From Bacteroidales bacterium (GTDB lineage: Bacteria > Bacteroidota > Bacteroidia > Bacteroidales > FEN-979): a DNA stretch of 64,000 nt. The DNA lies in contig JADGPR010000007.1 in the NCBI GenBank assembly GCA_017882335.1, forward strand, positions 1 through 64,000. Direction: 5' to 3'. The notes under the pieces are model-generated. The model did no database searches and had not been told where the DNA came from. It saw nothing but the letters and a program-made list of their open reading frames with translations. Position numbers and translations under genes: made by a program. Each line of letters begins with the position of its first letter. The first letter of the stretch is position 1. This document shows, in pieces, positions 38,530 through 48,880 of this stretch.

Positions 38530-39945
38530 ATGATGGAAGATCCATTCGATCCCTATGCAGATCCTGAAACCTTGCAACTTGCCCGGCGTTTCGAGCAAAT
38601 GGTAAAGGAAGATCATCAATATTTTTTCGATTTGGATGAATTCGAAGAGCTCATCGATTATTATCTTTTCAACAATGAAATCCGCAAAGCCGAATCCTGC
38701 ATTACCATCGCCCTGGAACAGTACCCCGGCGAAACCGGCCTCCTGCTGAAAAAGGCCCAGTTCCTCATCTCCACCGATAAAAATGAGAAAGCCTTAAAGA
38801 TTCTTTCAGACCTCGACGGAAACAATTTCGATGATTACGAAATTCACCTAACCAAGGGAAACCTTTACAGCCAGCTCGACCGTTCGGAGAAAGCCATCGA
38901 GGAATATACGCTTGCCCTGCATGATTCCGACGACCAGGATGAGGTTCTCTCTAACATTGCTTTTGAATATGAAAATCTTGGGAAATACGAGAAAGCCATT
39001 GAGTTCCTGACGCTGGCAACAGATCAGAACCCTGACAACGATGCCGCATTGTATGAACTTTCATTTTGTTTTGAGATCTCGCAGCAAACAGAGAAGGCCA
39101 TCACTTTCCTGACAGGCTATCTTGAGAAGCGTCCGTTCTCTAAAGCAGGCTGGTTCAATCTGGGTATTGCCTACAGCAACCTTGAACTTTTCGAAAAGGC
39201 CATCGATGCTTACGATTATGCCATTGCTATCGATGAAGCTTTTGCATCGGCATATTTTAACAAGGCAAATTGTTATGCCAACCTCAACAACTATTCCGGT
39301 GCCATTGAAACATACCTTGAAACCAGTTTCTATGAAGACCCGGAACCGCTGACCTTCTATTACATTGCCGAGTGTTATGAGAAGATGGAGAAGTTTGAAG
39401 CAGCAATCCAATATTACACTAAGGCCATCGATCTCGACCCCGAGTTCGGGGATGCATGGCTGGGGGCAGGCGTTGCATACGATGCATTGAATAACCCGAA
39501 GGTTGCACTTACCTACGTTGAACGCGCCATCAAAATTGGACCTACCATTCCCGATTACTGGTTCCTGTTGGGAGACATCCAGGTGAAACTTGCGCAGGTC
39601 GAAGAAGGAATATCATCCTACCGAAAGGTGATCGAACTGGAACCTAACGATCCGGAGGTCTGGCTGGAACTTTCCATGGTTTATGCCGACCAGAAAGACT
39701 ACGATAAGGCCCTGGAAACATTGAAGGAAGGAATGAAGTGGCATGATCAGAATCCCGATTTCCTTTATGCAAGTTCGATCTACATGCTGAAATCAGGTAA
39801 GACCAAGAAGGCCTGTGAGGTGCTCGAAAAAGCGCTTTCCATGGATTATGACGGTCACCGCAAGATGTTTAAAGCGTTTCCTGATCTCAGGGAAAACCAA
39901 ACCATCACAGAAATTATTGAAGGATACCGCGACAAGCGTCAGTAA
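38530..39945 (+). CDS. Tetratricopeptide repeat protein
   Basis: Many TPR units (AGWFNLGIAYSNLELFEKAIDAYDYAIAIDEAFASAYFNKANCYANLNNYSGAIETY). Confidence 0.93.
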   Translation: MMEDPFDPYADPETLQLARRFEQMVKEDHQYFFDLDEFEELIDYYLFNNEIRKAESCITIALEQYPGETGLLLKKAQFLISTDKNEKALKILSDLDGNNFDDYEIHLTKGNLYSQLDRSEKAIEEYTLALHDSDDQDEVLSNIAFEYENLGKYEKAIEFLTLATDQNPDNDAALYELSFCFEISQQTEKAITFLTGYLEKRPFSKAGWFNLGIAYSNLELFEKAIDAYDYAIAIDEAFASAYFNKANCYANLNNYSGAIETYLETSFYEDPEPLTFYYIAECYEKMEKFEAAIQYYTKAIDLDPEFGDAWLGAGVAYDALNNPKVALTYVERAIKIGPTIPDYWFLLGDIQVKLAQVEEGISSYRKVIELEPNDPEVWLELSMVYADQKDYDKALETLKEGMKWHDQNPDFLYASSIYMLKSGKTKKACEVLEKALSMDYDGHRKMFKAFPDLRENQTITEIIEGYRDKRQ

Positions 39946-40002
39946 CACAATACGAGATACTTACCCGTTTTACGATCTGAGCCTATTTATAAAACTACCT
40001 AT

Positions 40003-40791
40003 ATGGAGAACATCCATTTTCCCCTGATGCCGGAACGAACGAAGAAACCACGGACAAACGGAGTCGTCATGGTCATGGATAAAGGCCTCAGCATCCGCGA
40101 AGCCGAAGATTTCATCTCAGTGTGTGGCGACCTTACCGATTTTGTGAAGCTGGGTTTCGGAACATCGGTCGTGACTCCCAATGTTAAAGAGAAGATCAAA
40201 ATTTACCAGGAGGCAAACATCAAGGTCTATGTGGGAGGAACCTTGTTCGAAGCCTTCCTGATCCGCAAAATGGAGAAAGAGTACCGCCAGTTTATCGACA
40301 ACCTCGGCCTTGATACCATTGAGATTTCCGATGGTTCCATGCGGATCGAACATGCGAAAAAATGTAAAATAATTCAAACTTATTCGAAGGATTATACGGT
40401 CCTTTCAGAAGTCGGCGCCAAAGAGGCCGGTATCCTGATTGCTCCTGCACGCTGGACCGAGATGATGGAGACGGAGCTGGCAGCCGGCGCCTTCATGGTC
40501 ATTGCTGAAGCACGTGAGAGTGGTACTGCAGGCATCTACCGCCCCAGTGGGAAAGCGCATTCCTTGCTGATCAACATGATCCTCTCGAAGATTGATATTG
40601 AACAGATCCTCTGGGAAGCCCCACAGAAATCGCAGCAGGCATGGTTCATCCAGCATTTCGGTGCCAATGTGAACCTGGGAAACATCCCTCCCAGCGAGGT
40701 CATTCCCCTGGAAACACTTCGCCTTGGCCTGCGGGGAGATACCTTCTTCCGTTTCCTCCCTGATAAATGCAAAAAATACAAACTGGAATAA
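40003..40791 (+). CDS. Phosphosulfolactate synthase (ComA) family protein
   Basis: VVMVMDKGLSIREAEDFISVCGDLTDFVKLGFGTSVV; NIKVYVGGTLFEAFLIRK; LGLDTIEISDGSM; VLSEVGAKE; PQKSQQAWFIQHFGANVNLGNIPPSEVIPLETLRLGLRGDT. Confidence 0.88.
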   Translation: MENIHFPLMPERTKKPRTNGVVMVMDKGLSIREAEDFISVCGDLTDFVKLGFGTSVVTPNVKEKIKIYQEANIKVYVGGTLFEAFLIRKMEKEYRQFIDNLGLDTIEISDGSMRIEHAKKCKIIQTYSKDYTVLSEVGAKEAGILIAPARWTEMMETELAAGAFMVIAEARESGTAGIYRPSGKAHSLLINMILSKIDIEQILWEAPQKSQQAWFIQHFGANVNLGNIPPSEVIPLETLRLGLRGDTFFRFLPDKCKKYKLE

Positions 40792-40797
40792 CAGACC

Positions 40798-41538
40798 ATG
40801 ATCATTTATGGATTGATCGGGTATCCCCTTTCACACTCCCGGTCGGGATCGTGGTTTGCTGAGAAACTCAGAAAAGAAGGAAAATCCGGCTATAGTTATC
40901 TTGATTTCCCCTTGTCGTCCCTGAATGAGTTTCCTGTTCTCCTTTGCGGGCACCCTGGTCTTGAAGGGTTGAATGTGACTATTCCCTATAAAGAGCAGAT
41001 TATTCCATGGCTTGAAGAACTGGATCCGAAAGCCGAGATCATCGGTGCCGTCAATACCATCCTCATCCGCAAGGAAAAGGGGCATATTCACCTTAAAGGG
41101 TTCAATACCGATGCCGATGGATTCCTTCAGTCTGCCGATTTCTCAGGACACCGTAAGGCTTTGATCCTGGGAACTGGTGGTGCGGCAAAAGCAGTTGCCT
41201 TTGCATTAGCCGAAAAGGGAATATCTTATCTTTTTGTCTCCCGTTCAAAAAAATCAACAAATCATATCTCTTACCAGGAACTTTCAGAAGAAGTGTTTTC
41301 AAGTCATACCTTGGTCGTGAATGCAACCCCGCTCGGGATGTTCCCATCGGAAGAGACGTTTCCTCCCATCCCGTATCATTTTCTTTCGGAAAATCATTTT
41401 CTCTACGACCTTGTCTATAATCCTGAAATGACTGTTTTTATGAAGAAAGGATCAGCCGCGGGCGCAAGGGTTCAAAACGGGATCAGGATGTTGGAGATCC
41501 AGGCAGAATTGTCCTACCGGATATGGAATAATAGTTGA
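40798..41538 (+). CDS. aroE: Shikimate dehydrogenase
   Basis: YGLIGYPLSHSRSGSWFAEKL; GLNVTIPYKEQIIPWLEELDPKAEIIGAVNTI; LGTGGAAKAVAFAL; VVNATPLGMFP. Confidence 0.96.
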   Translation: MIIYGLIGYPLSHSRSGSWFAEKLRKEGKSGYSYLDFPLSSLNEFPVLLCGHPGLEGLNVTIPYKEQIIPWLEELDPKAEIIGAVNTILIRKEKGHIHLKGFNTDADGFLQSADFSGHRKALILGTGGAAKAVAFALAEKGISYLFVSRSKKSTNHISYQELSEEVFSSHTLVVNATPLGMFPSEETFPPIPYHFLSENHFLYDLVYNPEMTVFMKKGSAAGARVQNGIRMLEIQAELSYRIWNNS

Positions 41539-41543
41539 AGTTC

Positions 41544-41849
41544 CTATACCTTCTTTTCCGGGGAGACCGGCGTCTCCGGCTCCTCTGTCCTTACCACTTC
41601 GATCTTCAGGTTTGCAACCATGGCTGCCAGTGCGCCTACCGCTGCAAGTGTCGGAGCAAGGATTGCCCCGATCAGCCCAAAAGTCACAGGGATTTCGAGG
41701 TATACCTTCCCATCTTCATCCTTGATGATCAGCTTCCTGACATTGCCTTCATGCAATAATTCCTTCACTTTCCCGATCACTTCCTCGCCTTTCACCTTAA
41801 ATTCTTCCTTGAAATTTTCCATATACTTTAAGATTAAACATGTTACCAT
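41544..41849 (-). CDS. DUF4342-like protein
   Basis: EFKVKGEEVIGKVKELLHEGNVRKLIIKDEDGKVYLEIPVTFGLIGAILAPTLAAVGALAAMV. Confidence 0.75.
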   Translation of the reverse strand: MVTCLILKYMENFKEEFKVKGEEVIGKVKELLHEGNVRKLIIKDEDGKVYLEIPVTFGLIGAILAPTLAAVGALAAMVANLKIEVVRTEEPETPVSPEKKV

Positions 41850-42016
41850 TCTGGATATAGATATATTTAAAGGATTTCCAGTTGATCAAAGGTAATGCTG
41901 TTCGGGTTTTTTGTCAAGCAGAAAAACGGGGAAGAACCCTGAATCCTCCTGAGATTCATGCAAGTAGGAAACCAGCGAAAGAATACCGAACTGCTTTAAG
42001 AGCAGAAGCAGCGTTA

Positions 42017-42823
42017 TCAATAATAAGTATAATTAATACTATAATCCTGCACCGGAGTGCTGACATTGATCTGGCTTACCAAACCATCCTGGTTGTACAC
42101 GTAGGAATAAGTGTCTGTCCGGTATATTCCTGCACATCCCACGAAATTAATATAGTCAACAAGATTAACATCTGATTTGCCATAATAAGGTTGGCCCTTC
42201 TGATTCCAAGCTTTTGAATTCAACTTGTCTGTTATAAATGTTATTTCCTGCGTCTCACCTCCTCCTCCTACGTATTCTATATGAATAACCTTTACGCAGT
42301 TTCCATTCTCAATCGAATTGGTAAACCGCTCAAGAATTTCATTGCCGTTATTATTCACTTCCGTAATCCGGTATCCGTCATTGTTATAGGTATATTGAAG
42401 AACGTGTCCTGCCCAGTGATCGGAAACAACGAGTCCGGCACTATCCAGAAACAAGGTATCTGTTAACCTCGGTATACCGCCCTGGTCATAATACTGCTCC
42501 ACGATAAAGGTTTGGAAATAGGTAGATGTGATGTGGGAGGAGGTCCCATCATCATTATCCATTCTTTCTATCAGGTTGTTATCATTGTATGTATAAGTAT
42601 AAGTATAGGTTGTTTCTGTAGGATGATAAACAACCGATTCAGTTTTAACCATGTTCTTATGATCATTCACGGTTTTACTGGGAGCTACCTCATTTTTTTT
42701 GCAGGAAAGCAATGCGATAAGGACACATACACTAATTAATATATTTACTTTCATATCTACAAGTATTATTTTAATAACAGAAAACATTTTTTGATCTTTA
42801 GGTATATTACCAACAAGACACAC
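42017..42823 (-). CDS. Hypothetical lipoprotein
   Basis: NILISVCVLIALLSCKKNE lipobox-like; repetitive Tyr/Asn-rich body (YNNDGYRITEVNNNGNEILE). Confidence 0.6.
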   Translation of the reverse strand: MCLVGNIPKDQKMFSVIKIILVDMKVNILISVCVLIALLSCKKNEVAPSKTVNDHKNMVKTESVVYHPTETTYTYTYTYNDNNLIERMDNDDGTSSHITSTYFQTFIVEQYYDQGGIPRLTDTLFLDSAGLVVSDHWAGHVLQYTYNNDGYRITEVNNNGNEILERFTNSIENGNCVKVIHIEYVGGGGETQEITFITDKLNSKAWNQKGQPYYGKSDVNLVDYINFVGCAGIYRTDTYSYVYNQDGLVSQINVSTPVQDYSINYTYY

Positions 42824-42995
42824 AAAACCCTCTTTGGTTGCTTGTTATTCCGTATTTTTCTGCCGGCATCGTCGCCTTTTTTATTTTGATCAGCCGAACA
42901 AATTATCAGGAAAAAACCGGATTGAGAAAAATTTAAAATTTTTCTTTATTGGACTTAATTCGTGAAGCTGATATTGAATTGTCTGCTTGAATAAA

Positions 42996-43027
42996 TTTGT
43001 ATTCTTCAAAAGAAAATATTACTTTTG
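42996..43027 (+). promoter_or_regulatory. Bacteroidota-type promoter for rpsO (TTTG-N20-TACTTTTG)
   Basis: tttg at 42996-42999 and tacttttg at 43020-43027. Confidence 0.7.
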
Positions 43028-43084
43028 CACCCCATTCTAATAGAAAAAGAAAATAACCTAATCATCAATTACAAGAAGTTCAAT

Positions 43085-43354
43085 ATGAATATCGCACCAG
43101 AGGAAAAGAAAAAAGCATTTAAAGAATACGGAAAATCAGAATTTGATTCCGGTTCAGCAGAAGCACAGGTTGCATTGTTTACGAAAAAGATCCAACACCT
43201 CACCGAACACCTGAAGGAGTTCAAGAAAGACCTTGCCACCGAACGTTCGCTGGTTATGATGGTAGGAAAACGCAGGAAACTGCTGGATTACCTCAAAGCT
43301 AAAGAGATTGAACGATACAGGACGATCATCAAGAAACTGAAGATCCGTAAGTAA
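43085..43354 (+). CDS. rpsO: 30S ribosomal protein S15
   Basis: DSGSAEAQVALFTKKIQHLTEHLKEFKKD...MMVGKRRKLLDYLKAKEIERYRTIIKKLKIRK. Confidence 0.97.
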   Translation: MNIAPEEKKKAFKEYGKSEFDSGSAEAQVALFTKKIQHLTEHLKEFKKDLATERSLVMMVGKRRKLLDYLKAKEIERYRTIIKKLKIRK

Positions 43355-43383
43355 GTCATTATTTTCCTGTTTTTTTAGAAAAG

Positions 43384-43410
43384 AGGCAATTCAACTAATT
43401 GCCTTTTTTA
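43384..43410 (+). terminator. Rho-independent-like terminator between rpsO and pnp
   Basis: aggcaatt-caact-aattgcct followed by a T tract. Confidence 0.75.
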
Positions 43411-43447
43411 GTATCCATAGCGTAAGAAATAATAGTAAGAAAAAAAG

Positions 43448-45589
43448 ATGAGTAAAATTGTTAAAGAATTTCAGCTGTCAGATGGGAGAACGATCTCCAT
43501 TGAAACCGGCAAGCTGGCCAAACAAGCCGACGGTTCTGTTGTAGTGAAGATGGGTGATACCATGTTGCTGGCAACGGTCGTTGCTGCAAAAGAGGCAAGA
43601 GAAGATGTTGATTTTATGCCATTGACAGTTGAGTACCGTGAAAAATATGCAGCTGCCGGACGTTTTCCCGGTGGTTTTTTCAAACGCGAAACACGGCCTT
43701 CCGATTACGAAGTGCTGATCGCCCGCCTGGTCGACCGCGCTCTCCGGCCTTTATTTCCGGAAGATTATCATGCAGAAGTACAGGTTATCGTCACACTGAT
43801 GTCTTCCGACAAGAACATGTTGCCGGATGCACTTGCCTGCCTTGCCGCATCTTCGGCGCTGGCGGTCAGCGATGTTCCCTTCAACGGCCCCATTTCGGAA
43901 GTCCGCGTGGGAAGGATCAACGGGAAGTTTGTCATCAACCCTTCCATCTCAGATCTTCTGACATCCGACCTTGATATCATGGTTGCCGCATCTTACGACA
44001 ACATCATGATGGTTGAAGGTGAGATGAAAGAAATATCGGAAGAAGATATGGTGCAGGCAATCTTGTTTGCACATGAAGCAATAAAACAACAATGTACCGC
44101 CCAGAACGAGCTGGTGCAAATGCTGGAAACTCCTAAAACGGTTCGTGAATATAGTCATGAAACCAATGACCTTGAATTCAAGGAAGTGCTGAAGAATGCC
44201 ACCTACCAGAAGATTTACGAGGTTGCCAAAAAAGGCATTGCCAACAAAAAACTCCGCAAGGAGATGTTTGATGCTGTAAAGGAAGAATTTGTAGCTACCC
44301 TTACCGAAGAAGAACAGGCAGAAAAGAAATCACTGGTCAACCGGTATTTTCATTCAGTGGAAAAAAATGCTATCAGGATGGCAACCCTTGACAACAGGAC
44401 CCGTGTTGACGGTCGTAAGCTCGATGAGATCCGCCCGATCTGGTGCGAGGTGGATTACCTGCCTGCAGCCCATGGTTCGGCGATCTTTACGCGGGGAGAA
44501 ACCCAGTCTCTTACCACGGTTACGCTCGGTTCCAAGCTCGATGAACAGATGATCGATGGTGCGGTGATTGAAGGCAAAGTCAACTTTATCCTTCACTACA
44601 ACTTCCCTTCATTTGCCACTGGCGAAGTAAAACCGATCCGCAGCACCAGCCGCCGGGAGATCGGCCATGGGAACCTGGCACTGCGTGCATTAAAAAACGT
44701 TTTACCTACTGCAGAGGAAAACCTCTATACGATCCGTATTGTTTCCGATATCCTTGAGTCGAACGGTTCTTCTTCCATGGCAACGGTATGTGCCGGAACG
44801 ATGGCCCTTATGGATGCCGGTGTGAAGATCCGGAAACCGGTTTCGGGAATTGCCATGGGATTGATCACAGATAAATCCACCGGTAAATATGCCGTTCTTT
44901 CGGATATTCTTGGAGATGAAGACCATCTCGGCGACATGGATTTTAAAGTCTGCGGTACCCGCGACGGGATCACAGCCTGCCAGATGGACATCAAGGTTGA
45001 CGGGCTTTCCTCAGATATTCTCAAGGAAGCGCTTTCACAGGCAAAAAAAGGACGCCTTCATATACTTGGAGAGATCGAAAAGACCATCTCTGCACCACGT
45101 CCCGACTACAAACCCTTTGTACCCCGTATCTTCCAGATGAAAGTTCCTAAGGAATTCATCGGCGCTATCATCGGACCCGGTGGAAAGATCATCCAGGAGA
45201 TGCAACGCGAAACCGGAACCACCATCGTGATCCAGGAAATCGGTGAATTCGGTATTGTAGATATCATTGCAGACAATGTTGAAGCAAAGGATGCCGTTGT
45301 TAATAAGATCAAAGGGATCATTGCGGTTCCCGAAGTCGGAGAGATCTACACCGGAAAGGTAAAGAACATCATGCCTTTCGGCGCATTTGTTGAGATTCTT
45401 CCCGGACAGGACGGGCTTCTTCATATTTCAGAGATCGACTGGACCCGCCTTGAAAAAGTGGAAGACGCATTGAAAGTCGGTGATATCATTCAAGTAAAAC
45501 TCATCGGCGTCGATCCGAAAAACGGAAAAATCAAACTTTCAAGAAAAGCATTGCTGCCACAACCAGAAAGAACACACAAAAAAGAATAG
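43448..45589 (+). CDS. pnp: Polyribonucleotide nucleotidyltransferase
   Basis: Two RNase PH-like halves, KH ([24 protein letters not shown]) and S1 ([33 protein letters not shown]) domains. Confidence 0.98.
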   Translation: MSKIVKEFQLSDGRTISIETGKLAKQADGSVVVKMGDTMLLATVVAAKEAREDVDFMPLTVEYREKYAAAGRFPGGFFKRETRPSDYEVLIARLVDRALRPLFPEDYHAEVQVIVTLMSSDKNMLPDALACLAASSALAVSDVPFNGPISEVRVGRINGKFVINPSISDLLTSDLDIMVAASYDNIMMVEGEMKEISEEDMVQAILFAHEAIKQQCTAQNELVQMLETPKTVREYSHETNDLEFKEVLKNATYQKIYEVAKKGIANKKLRKEMFDAVKEEFVATLTEEEQAEKKSLVNRYFHSVEKNAIRMATLDNRTRVDGRKLDEIRPIWCEVDYLPAAHGSAIFTRGETQSLTTVTLGSKLDEQMIDGAVIEGKVNFILHYNFPSFATGEVKPIRSTSRREIGHGNLALRALKNVLPTAEENLYTIRIVSDILESNGSSSMATVCAGTMALMDAGVKIRKPVSGIAMGLITDKSTGKYAVLSDILGDEDHLGDMDFKVCGTRDGITACQMDIKVDGLSSDILKEALSQAKKGRLHILGEIEKTISAPRPDYKPFVPRIFQMKVPKEFIGAIIGPGGKIIQEMQRETGTTIVIQEIGEFGIVDIIADNVEAKDAVVNKIKGIIAVPEVGEIYTGKVKNIMPFGAFVEILPGQDGLLHISEIDWTRLEKVEDALKVGDIIQVKLIGVDPKNGKIKLSRKALLPQPERTHKKE

Positions 45590-45663
45590 TTTTTTGTAAC
45601 TCGTGCCCACTTTTTTTCGTAAAAACTACCTGGAAACATCCTGGTTAAAACAAAACATTTCGC

Positions 45664-46527
45664 ATGAGGCAATTAAAGATTACAAAGCAGGTTACCAATC
45701 GTGAAACCGCCTCCCTGGACAAGTATCTCCAGGAGATCGGGAAAGTCGAACTGATCACGGCCGACGAAGAAGTATCGTTGGCCCAACGGATCAAACAAGG
45801 CGACCAGGCGGCGTTAGAAAAACTTACAAAAGCGAATCTCCGGTTCGTGGTTTCTGTTTCAAAACAATACCAGAACCAGGGGTTGAGCCTTCCCGACCTG
45901 ATCAACGAAGGCAACCTAGGACTGATAAAAGCCGCACAGCGGTTTGATGAAACCCGTGGATTCAAATTTATTTCATATGCCGTTTGGTGGATTCGTCAAT
46001 CCATCCTCCAGGCCCTTGCCGAACAATCCCGCATCGTTCGCCTGCCCCTGAATAAGATCGGTTCCATCAACAAGATCAACAAGGCTTATGCCCAGCTTGA
46101 ACAGCAATTTGAGCGTGAACCTAATGCCGATGAAATTGCCACCCTTCTTGAAATCTCTGAGAATGAGGTAAAAGAATCCCTGAAGAATTCAGGGCGTCAT
46201 GTCTCCATGGATGCACCTTTGGTGCAGGATGAAGACAACACCATGTACGATGTGCTGAAAAGTGAAGAAAACACAACACCTGACACCGGCCTGCTCTATG
46301 AATCGTTGCGGAAAGAGATCGAACGGGCAGTGTCGACCCTTACCCAACGGGAAGCTGATGTGATCCGGCTTTATTTTGGACTTAACGGGAGCCACCCGAT
46401 GACGCTGGAAGAGATCGGGGAAAAATTCGACCTCACCCGCGAGCGGGTGCGGCAGATCAAAGAAAAAGCGATCCGCCGGCTCAAACATACTTCACGTAGC
46501 AAGATCCTCAAAACATATCTCGGATAA
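45664..46527 (+). CDS. rpoD: Primary RNA polymerase sigma factor (RpoD/SigA, short form)
   Basis: [83 protein letters not shown]. Confidence 0.97.
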   Translation: MRQLKITKQVTNRETASLDKYLQEIGKVELITADEEVSLAQRIKQGDQAALEKLTKANLRFVVSVSKQYQNQGLSLPDLINEGNLGLIKAAQRFDETRGFKFISYAVWWIRQSILQALAEQSRIVRLPLNKIGSINKINKAYAQLEQQFEREPNADEIATLLEISENEVKESLKNSGRHVSMDAPLVQDEDNTMYDVLKSEENTTPDTGLLYESLRKEIERAVSTLTQREADVIRLYFGLNGSHPMTLEEIGEKFDLTRERVRQIKEKAIRRLKHTSRSKILKTYLG

Positions 46528-46536
46528 CCTTAATGC

Positions 46537-47187
46537 ATGAATCACCTGATCGCCCCTTCCCTGTTGTCGGCAGATTTTCTGAACCTGGAGAAAGATATCG
46601 AAATGGTAAATGCCAGTGTAGCTGACTGGTTCCACCTGGATATAATGGATGGCATGTTTGTTCCCAATATCTCGTTTGGGTTCCCTGTCATGGAGAAGAT
46701 TGCAAAAAAAGCAAAAAAACCACTGGATGTACATCTGATGATCGTGGACCCGGACCGTTATATCGAGCGTTTCAAAAAAACAGGTGCCTATTTTATCAGT
46801 GTGCATTACGAAGCCTGCGACCACCTTCACCGGACTGTTCTTGCGATCCGCGATCTTGGCGCAAAAGCCGGGGTTGTACTGAATCCTCACACACCAGTTC
46901 ACCTTCTTGAAGATATCATCCGTGATGTCGATATGATTCTTATCATGTCAGTAAACCCGGGTTTCGGAGGACAAAAATTTATCGAACACAGCATTCCTAA
47001 AATTGAACAGTTGAAAGCGCTGATCACGGCAACGAAGTCGCCTGCGCTGATCGAAGTTGATGGAGGCGTTGACCTGGAAAATGCACCCCGGTTGTTGAAA
47101 GTCGGAGCCGATGTCCTGGTGGCCGGAAATACCATCTTTTCATCGCCTGATCCTGCCGAAACCATCCGGAAGCTTAAGAATATCTGA
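46537..47187 (+). CDS. rpe: Ribulose-phosphate 3-epimerase
   Basis: IAPSLLSADFLNLEKDIEMVN; HLDIMDGMFVPNISFG; MSVNPGFGGQKFI; IEVDGGVDLENAPRLLKVGADVLVAGNTIF. Confidence 0.97.
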   Translation: MNHLIAPSLLSADFLNLEKDIEMVNASVADWFHLDIMDGMFVPNISFGFPVMEKIAKKAKKPLDVHLMIVDPDRYIERFKKTGAYFISVHYEACDHLHRTVLAIRDLGAKAGVVLNPHTPVHLLEDIIRDVDMILIMSVNPGFGGQKFIEHSIPKIEQLKALITATKSPALIEVDGGVDLENAPRLLKVGADVLVAGNTIFSSPDPAETIRKLKNI

Positions 47188-47367
47188 TCATGGGTTTTAA
47201 CACTCCGATCCCGATTATCCGGGACACTTCGTCCTAAAAATTTGAGTTTCACGAACAAGCAGGGATTCAGGGTACAGGAGTTTTTTCGATTGTATTTATT
47301 TTGGATATTTTCCATGCATTGTTTTTTCTGATTTTTTCCTACTTTTACAAAATAATCTGTTTCTCCT

Positions 47368-47961
47368 ATGGATTTTGCCGGTGCACGCGACTATATTATT
47401 GGACGGATGAGGAAAGAACTCAATCCTTCGTTGACCTACCATACGATCGAACACACGTTGGATATGCATTATGCAGCGATCCGGTTAATGGAGATGGAGC
47501 ACTTTGGTGATGAACATGAACGTTTGCTCATTGAAACGGCCGCCTTTTACCATGATGCCGGCATGATGGTTTCCTACAATGACCATGAAACCCAATCAGT
47601 GCTCATTGCCGGGGAAATGTTACCCACTTTCGGATATAGTCTGGAAGATATTGATGAGGTCGCAGGACTTATCCTGGTAACTAAACTTCCTCAAATGCCC
47701 ACTACCTTGCCGGAACAGATCCTTTGTGATGCAGATCTCGACTCGCTGGGACGGGATGATTTCTTTATAGAGTCGTTCAGACTTCAGCTTGAATGGAAAC
47801 TGAATGGGATCGCACAAACCACCCTCGAAGAATGGCTCAGGTTCGAAGTCGAATTTTTCACAAGCCACGAATATTTCACCAAATCCGGAAGAGCCCTCAG
47901 GCAGGAACAAAAACGGAAAAATCTCTTAGAGATAACAACGATCCTGGAAAGATTAAAGTAA
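47368..47961 (+). CDS. HD domain protein (predicted phosphohydrolase)
   Basis: LTYHTIEHTLDMHYAA...ETAAFYHDAGMMVSYNDHE. Confidence 0.85.
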   Translation: MDFAGARDYIIGRMRKELNPSLTYHTIEHTLDMHYAAIRLMEMEHFGDEHERLLIETAAFYHDAGMMVSYNDHETQSVLIAGEMLPTFGYSLEDIDEVAGLILVTKLPQMPTTLPEQILCDADLDSLGRDDFFIESFRLQLEWKLNGIAQTTLEEWLRFEVEFFTSHEYFTKSGRALRQEQKRKNLLEITTILERLK

Positions 47962-47964
47962 GCA

Positions 47965-48870
47965 ATGATTAACAACAAAGTTATGACAAATAAAGACAAA
48001 GAAAAGATCAAGTATAATAGTGTTGTACTTATTCCGACCGATTTTTCGGAAACCTGTAACAATGCCATTCATCATGGAGTGGGACTGGCAAAATCGCTGA
48101 ATTATAGCGTTTGCATCCTTCATGTCATCAACAAACAAACAAAATCGTTCCTGAAAAAGGAAAAATTATCCGTCGATTATGTGGAGGAACGTTTAAAAAA
48201 ATACAAGCATACCTATGAGGGCCAATCTGTGACCATTGAAACCATTGCCCGCAAAGGAAGTATATTTACAGTTATCAATGAAGTTGCCACGGAGATAAAA
48301 GCCAATATAATGGTACTCGGCACTCATGGAAAACAAGGAATGCAGTACCTCTTTGGAAGTTATGCCCTGCGCGTTGTCCTTGATTCGCCATGCCCTGTGG
48401 TGGTCGTGCAGAAACGGTCGTTTGGAAATGGTTACCACAAACTTGTTATCCCCATCAGCAATGCCCTTGAAACCCGGCAAAAGGTACAGTGGGTGCTCTT
48501 AATGGCCAAATTATTCAATTCAAATGTACATTTATTCCAGGCCAATGAAAATGATCCCGACCTCGATGGGAGGATCAAGTTCATAACCGCGCAGATCACG
48601 AAGATCCTGGACGAGAACAAGATCCTATATGAAATTATCAAAGCTGAAAAAGTTGGGGATTTCGCCAACCAGGTCATCTCCTATTCCATCAAAACACGAA
48701 CCGAGCTGATCATGATCATGACAATCCCTCATGTTGACGTTCCAGGTTTCAGTGTATCCACATGGGATGAGACCATGATGTTCAATGGAGCGGAAATCCC
48801 GGTCATGTGCATCAACCCGACTGAACTCGGGAATTATTATTACGAATGGCTTACCTTAACGATATCCTGA
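47965..48870 (+). CDS. Universal stress protein family
   Basis: VLIPTDFSETCNNAIHHGVGLAKSLNYSVCILHVI; IMVLGTHGKQGMQYLFGSYALRVVLDSPCPVVVVQ. Confidence 0.92.
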   Translation: MINNKVMTNKDKEKIKYNSVVLIPTDFSETCNNAIHHGVGLAKSLNYSVCILHVINKQTKSFLKKEKLSVDYVEERLKKYKHTYEGQSVTIETIARKGSIFTVINEVATEIKANIMVLGTHGKQGMQYLFGSYALRVVLDSPCPVVVVQKRSFGNGYHKLVIPISNALETRQKVQWVLLMAKLFNSNVHLFQANENDPDLDGRIKFITAQITKILDENKILYEIIKAEKVGDFANQVISYSIKTRTELIMIMTIPHVDVPGFSVSTWDETMMFNGAEIPVMCINPTELGNYYYEWLTLTIS

Positions 48871-48880
48871 GTTTCCTTCC

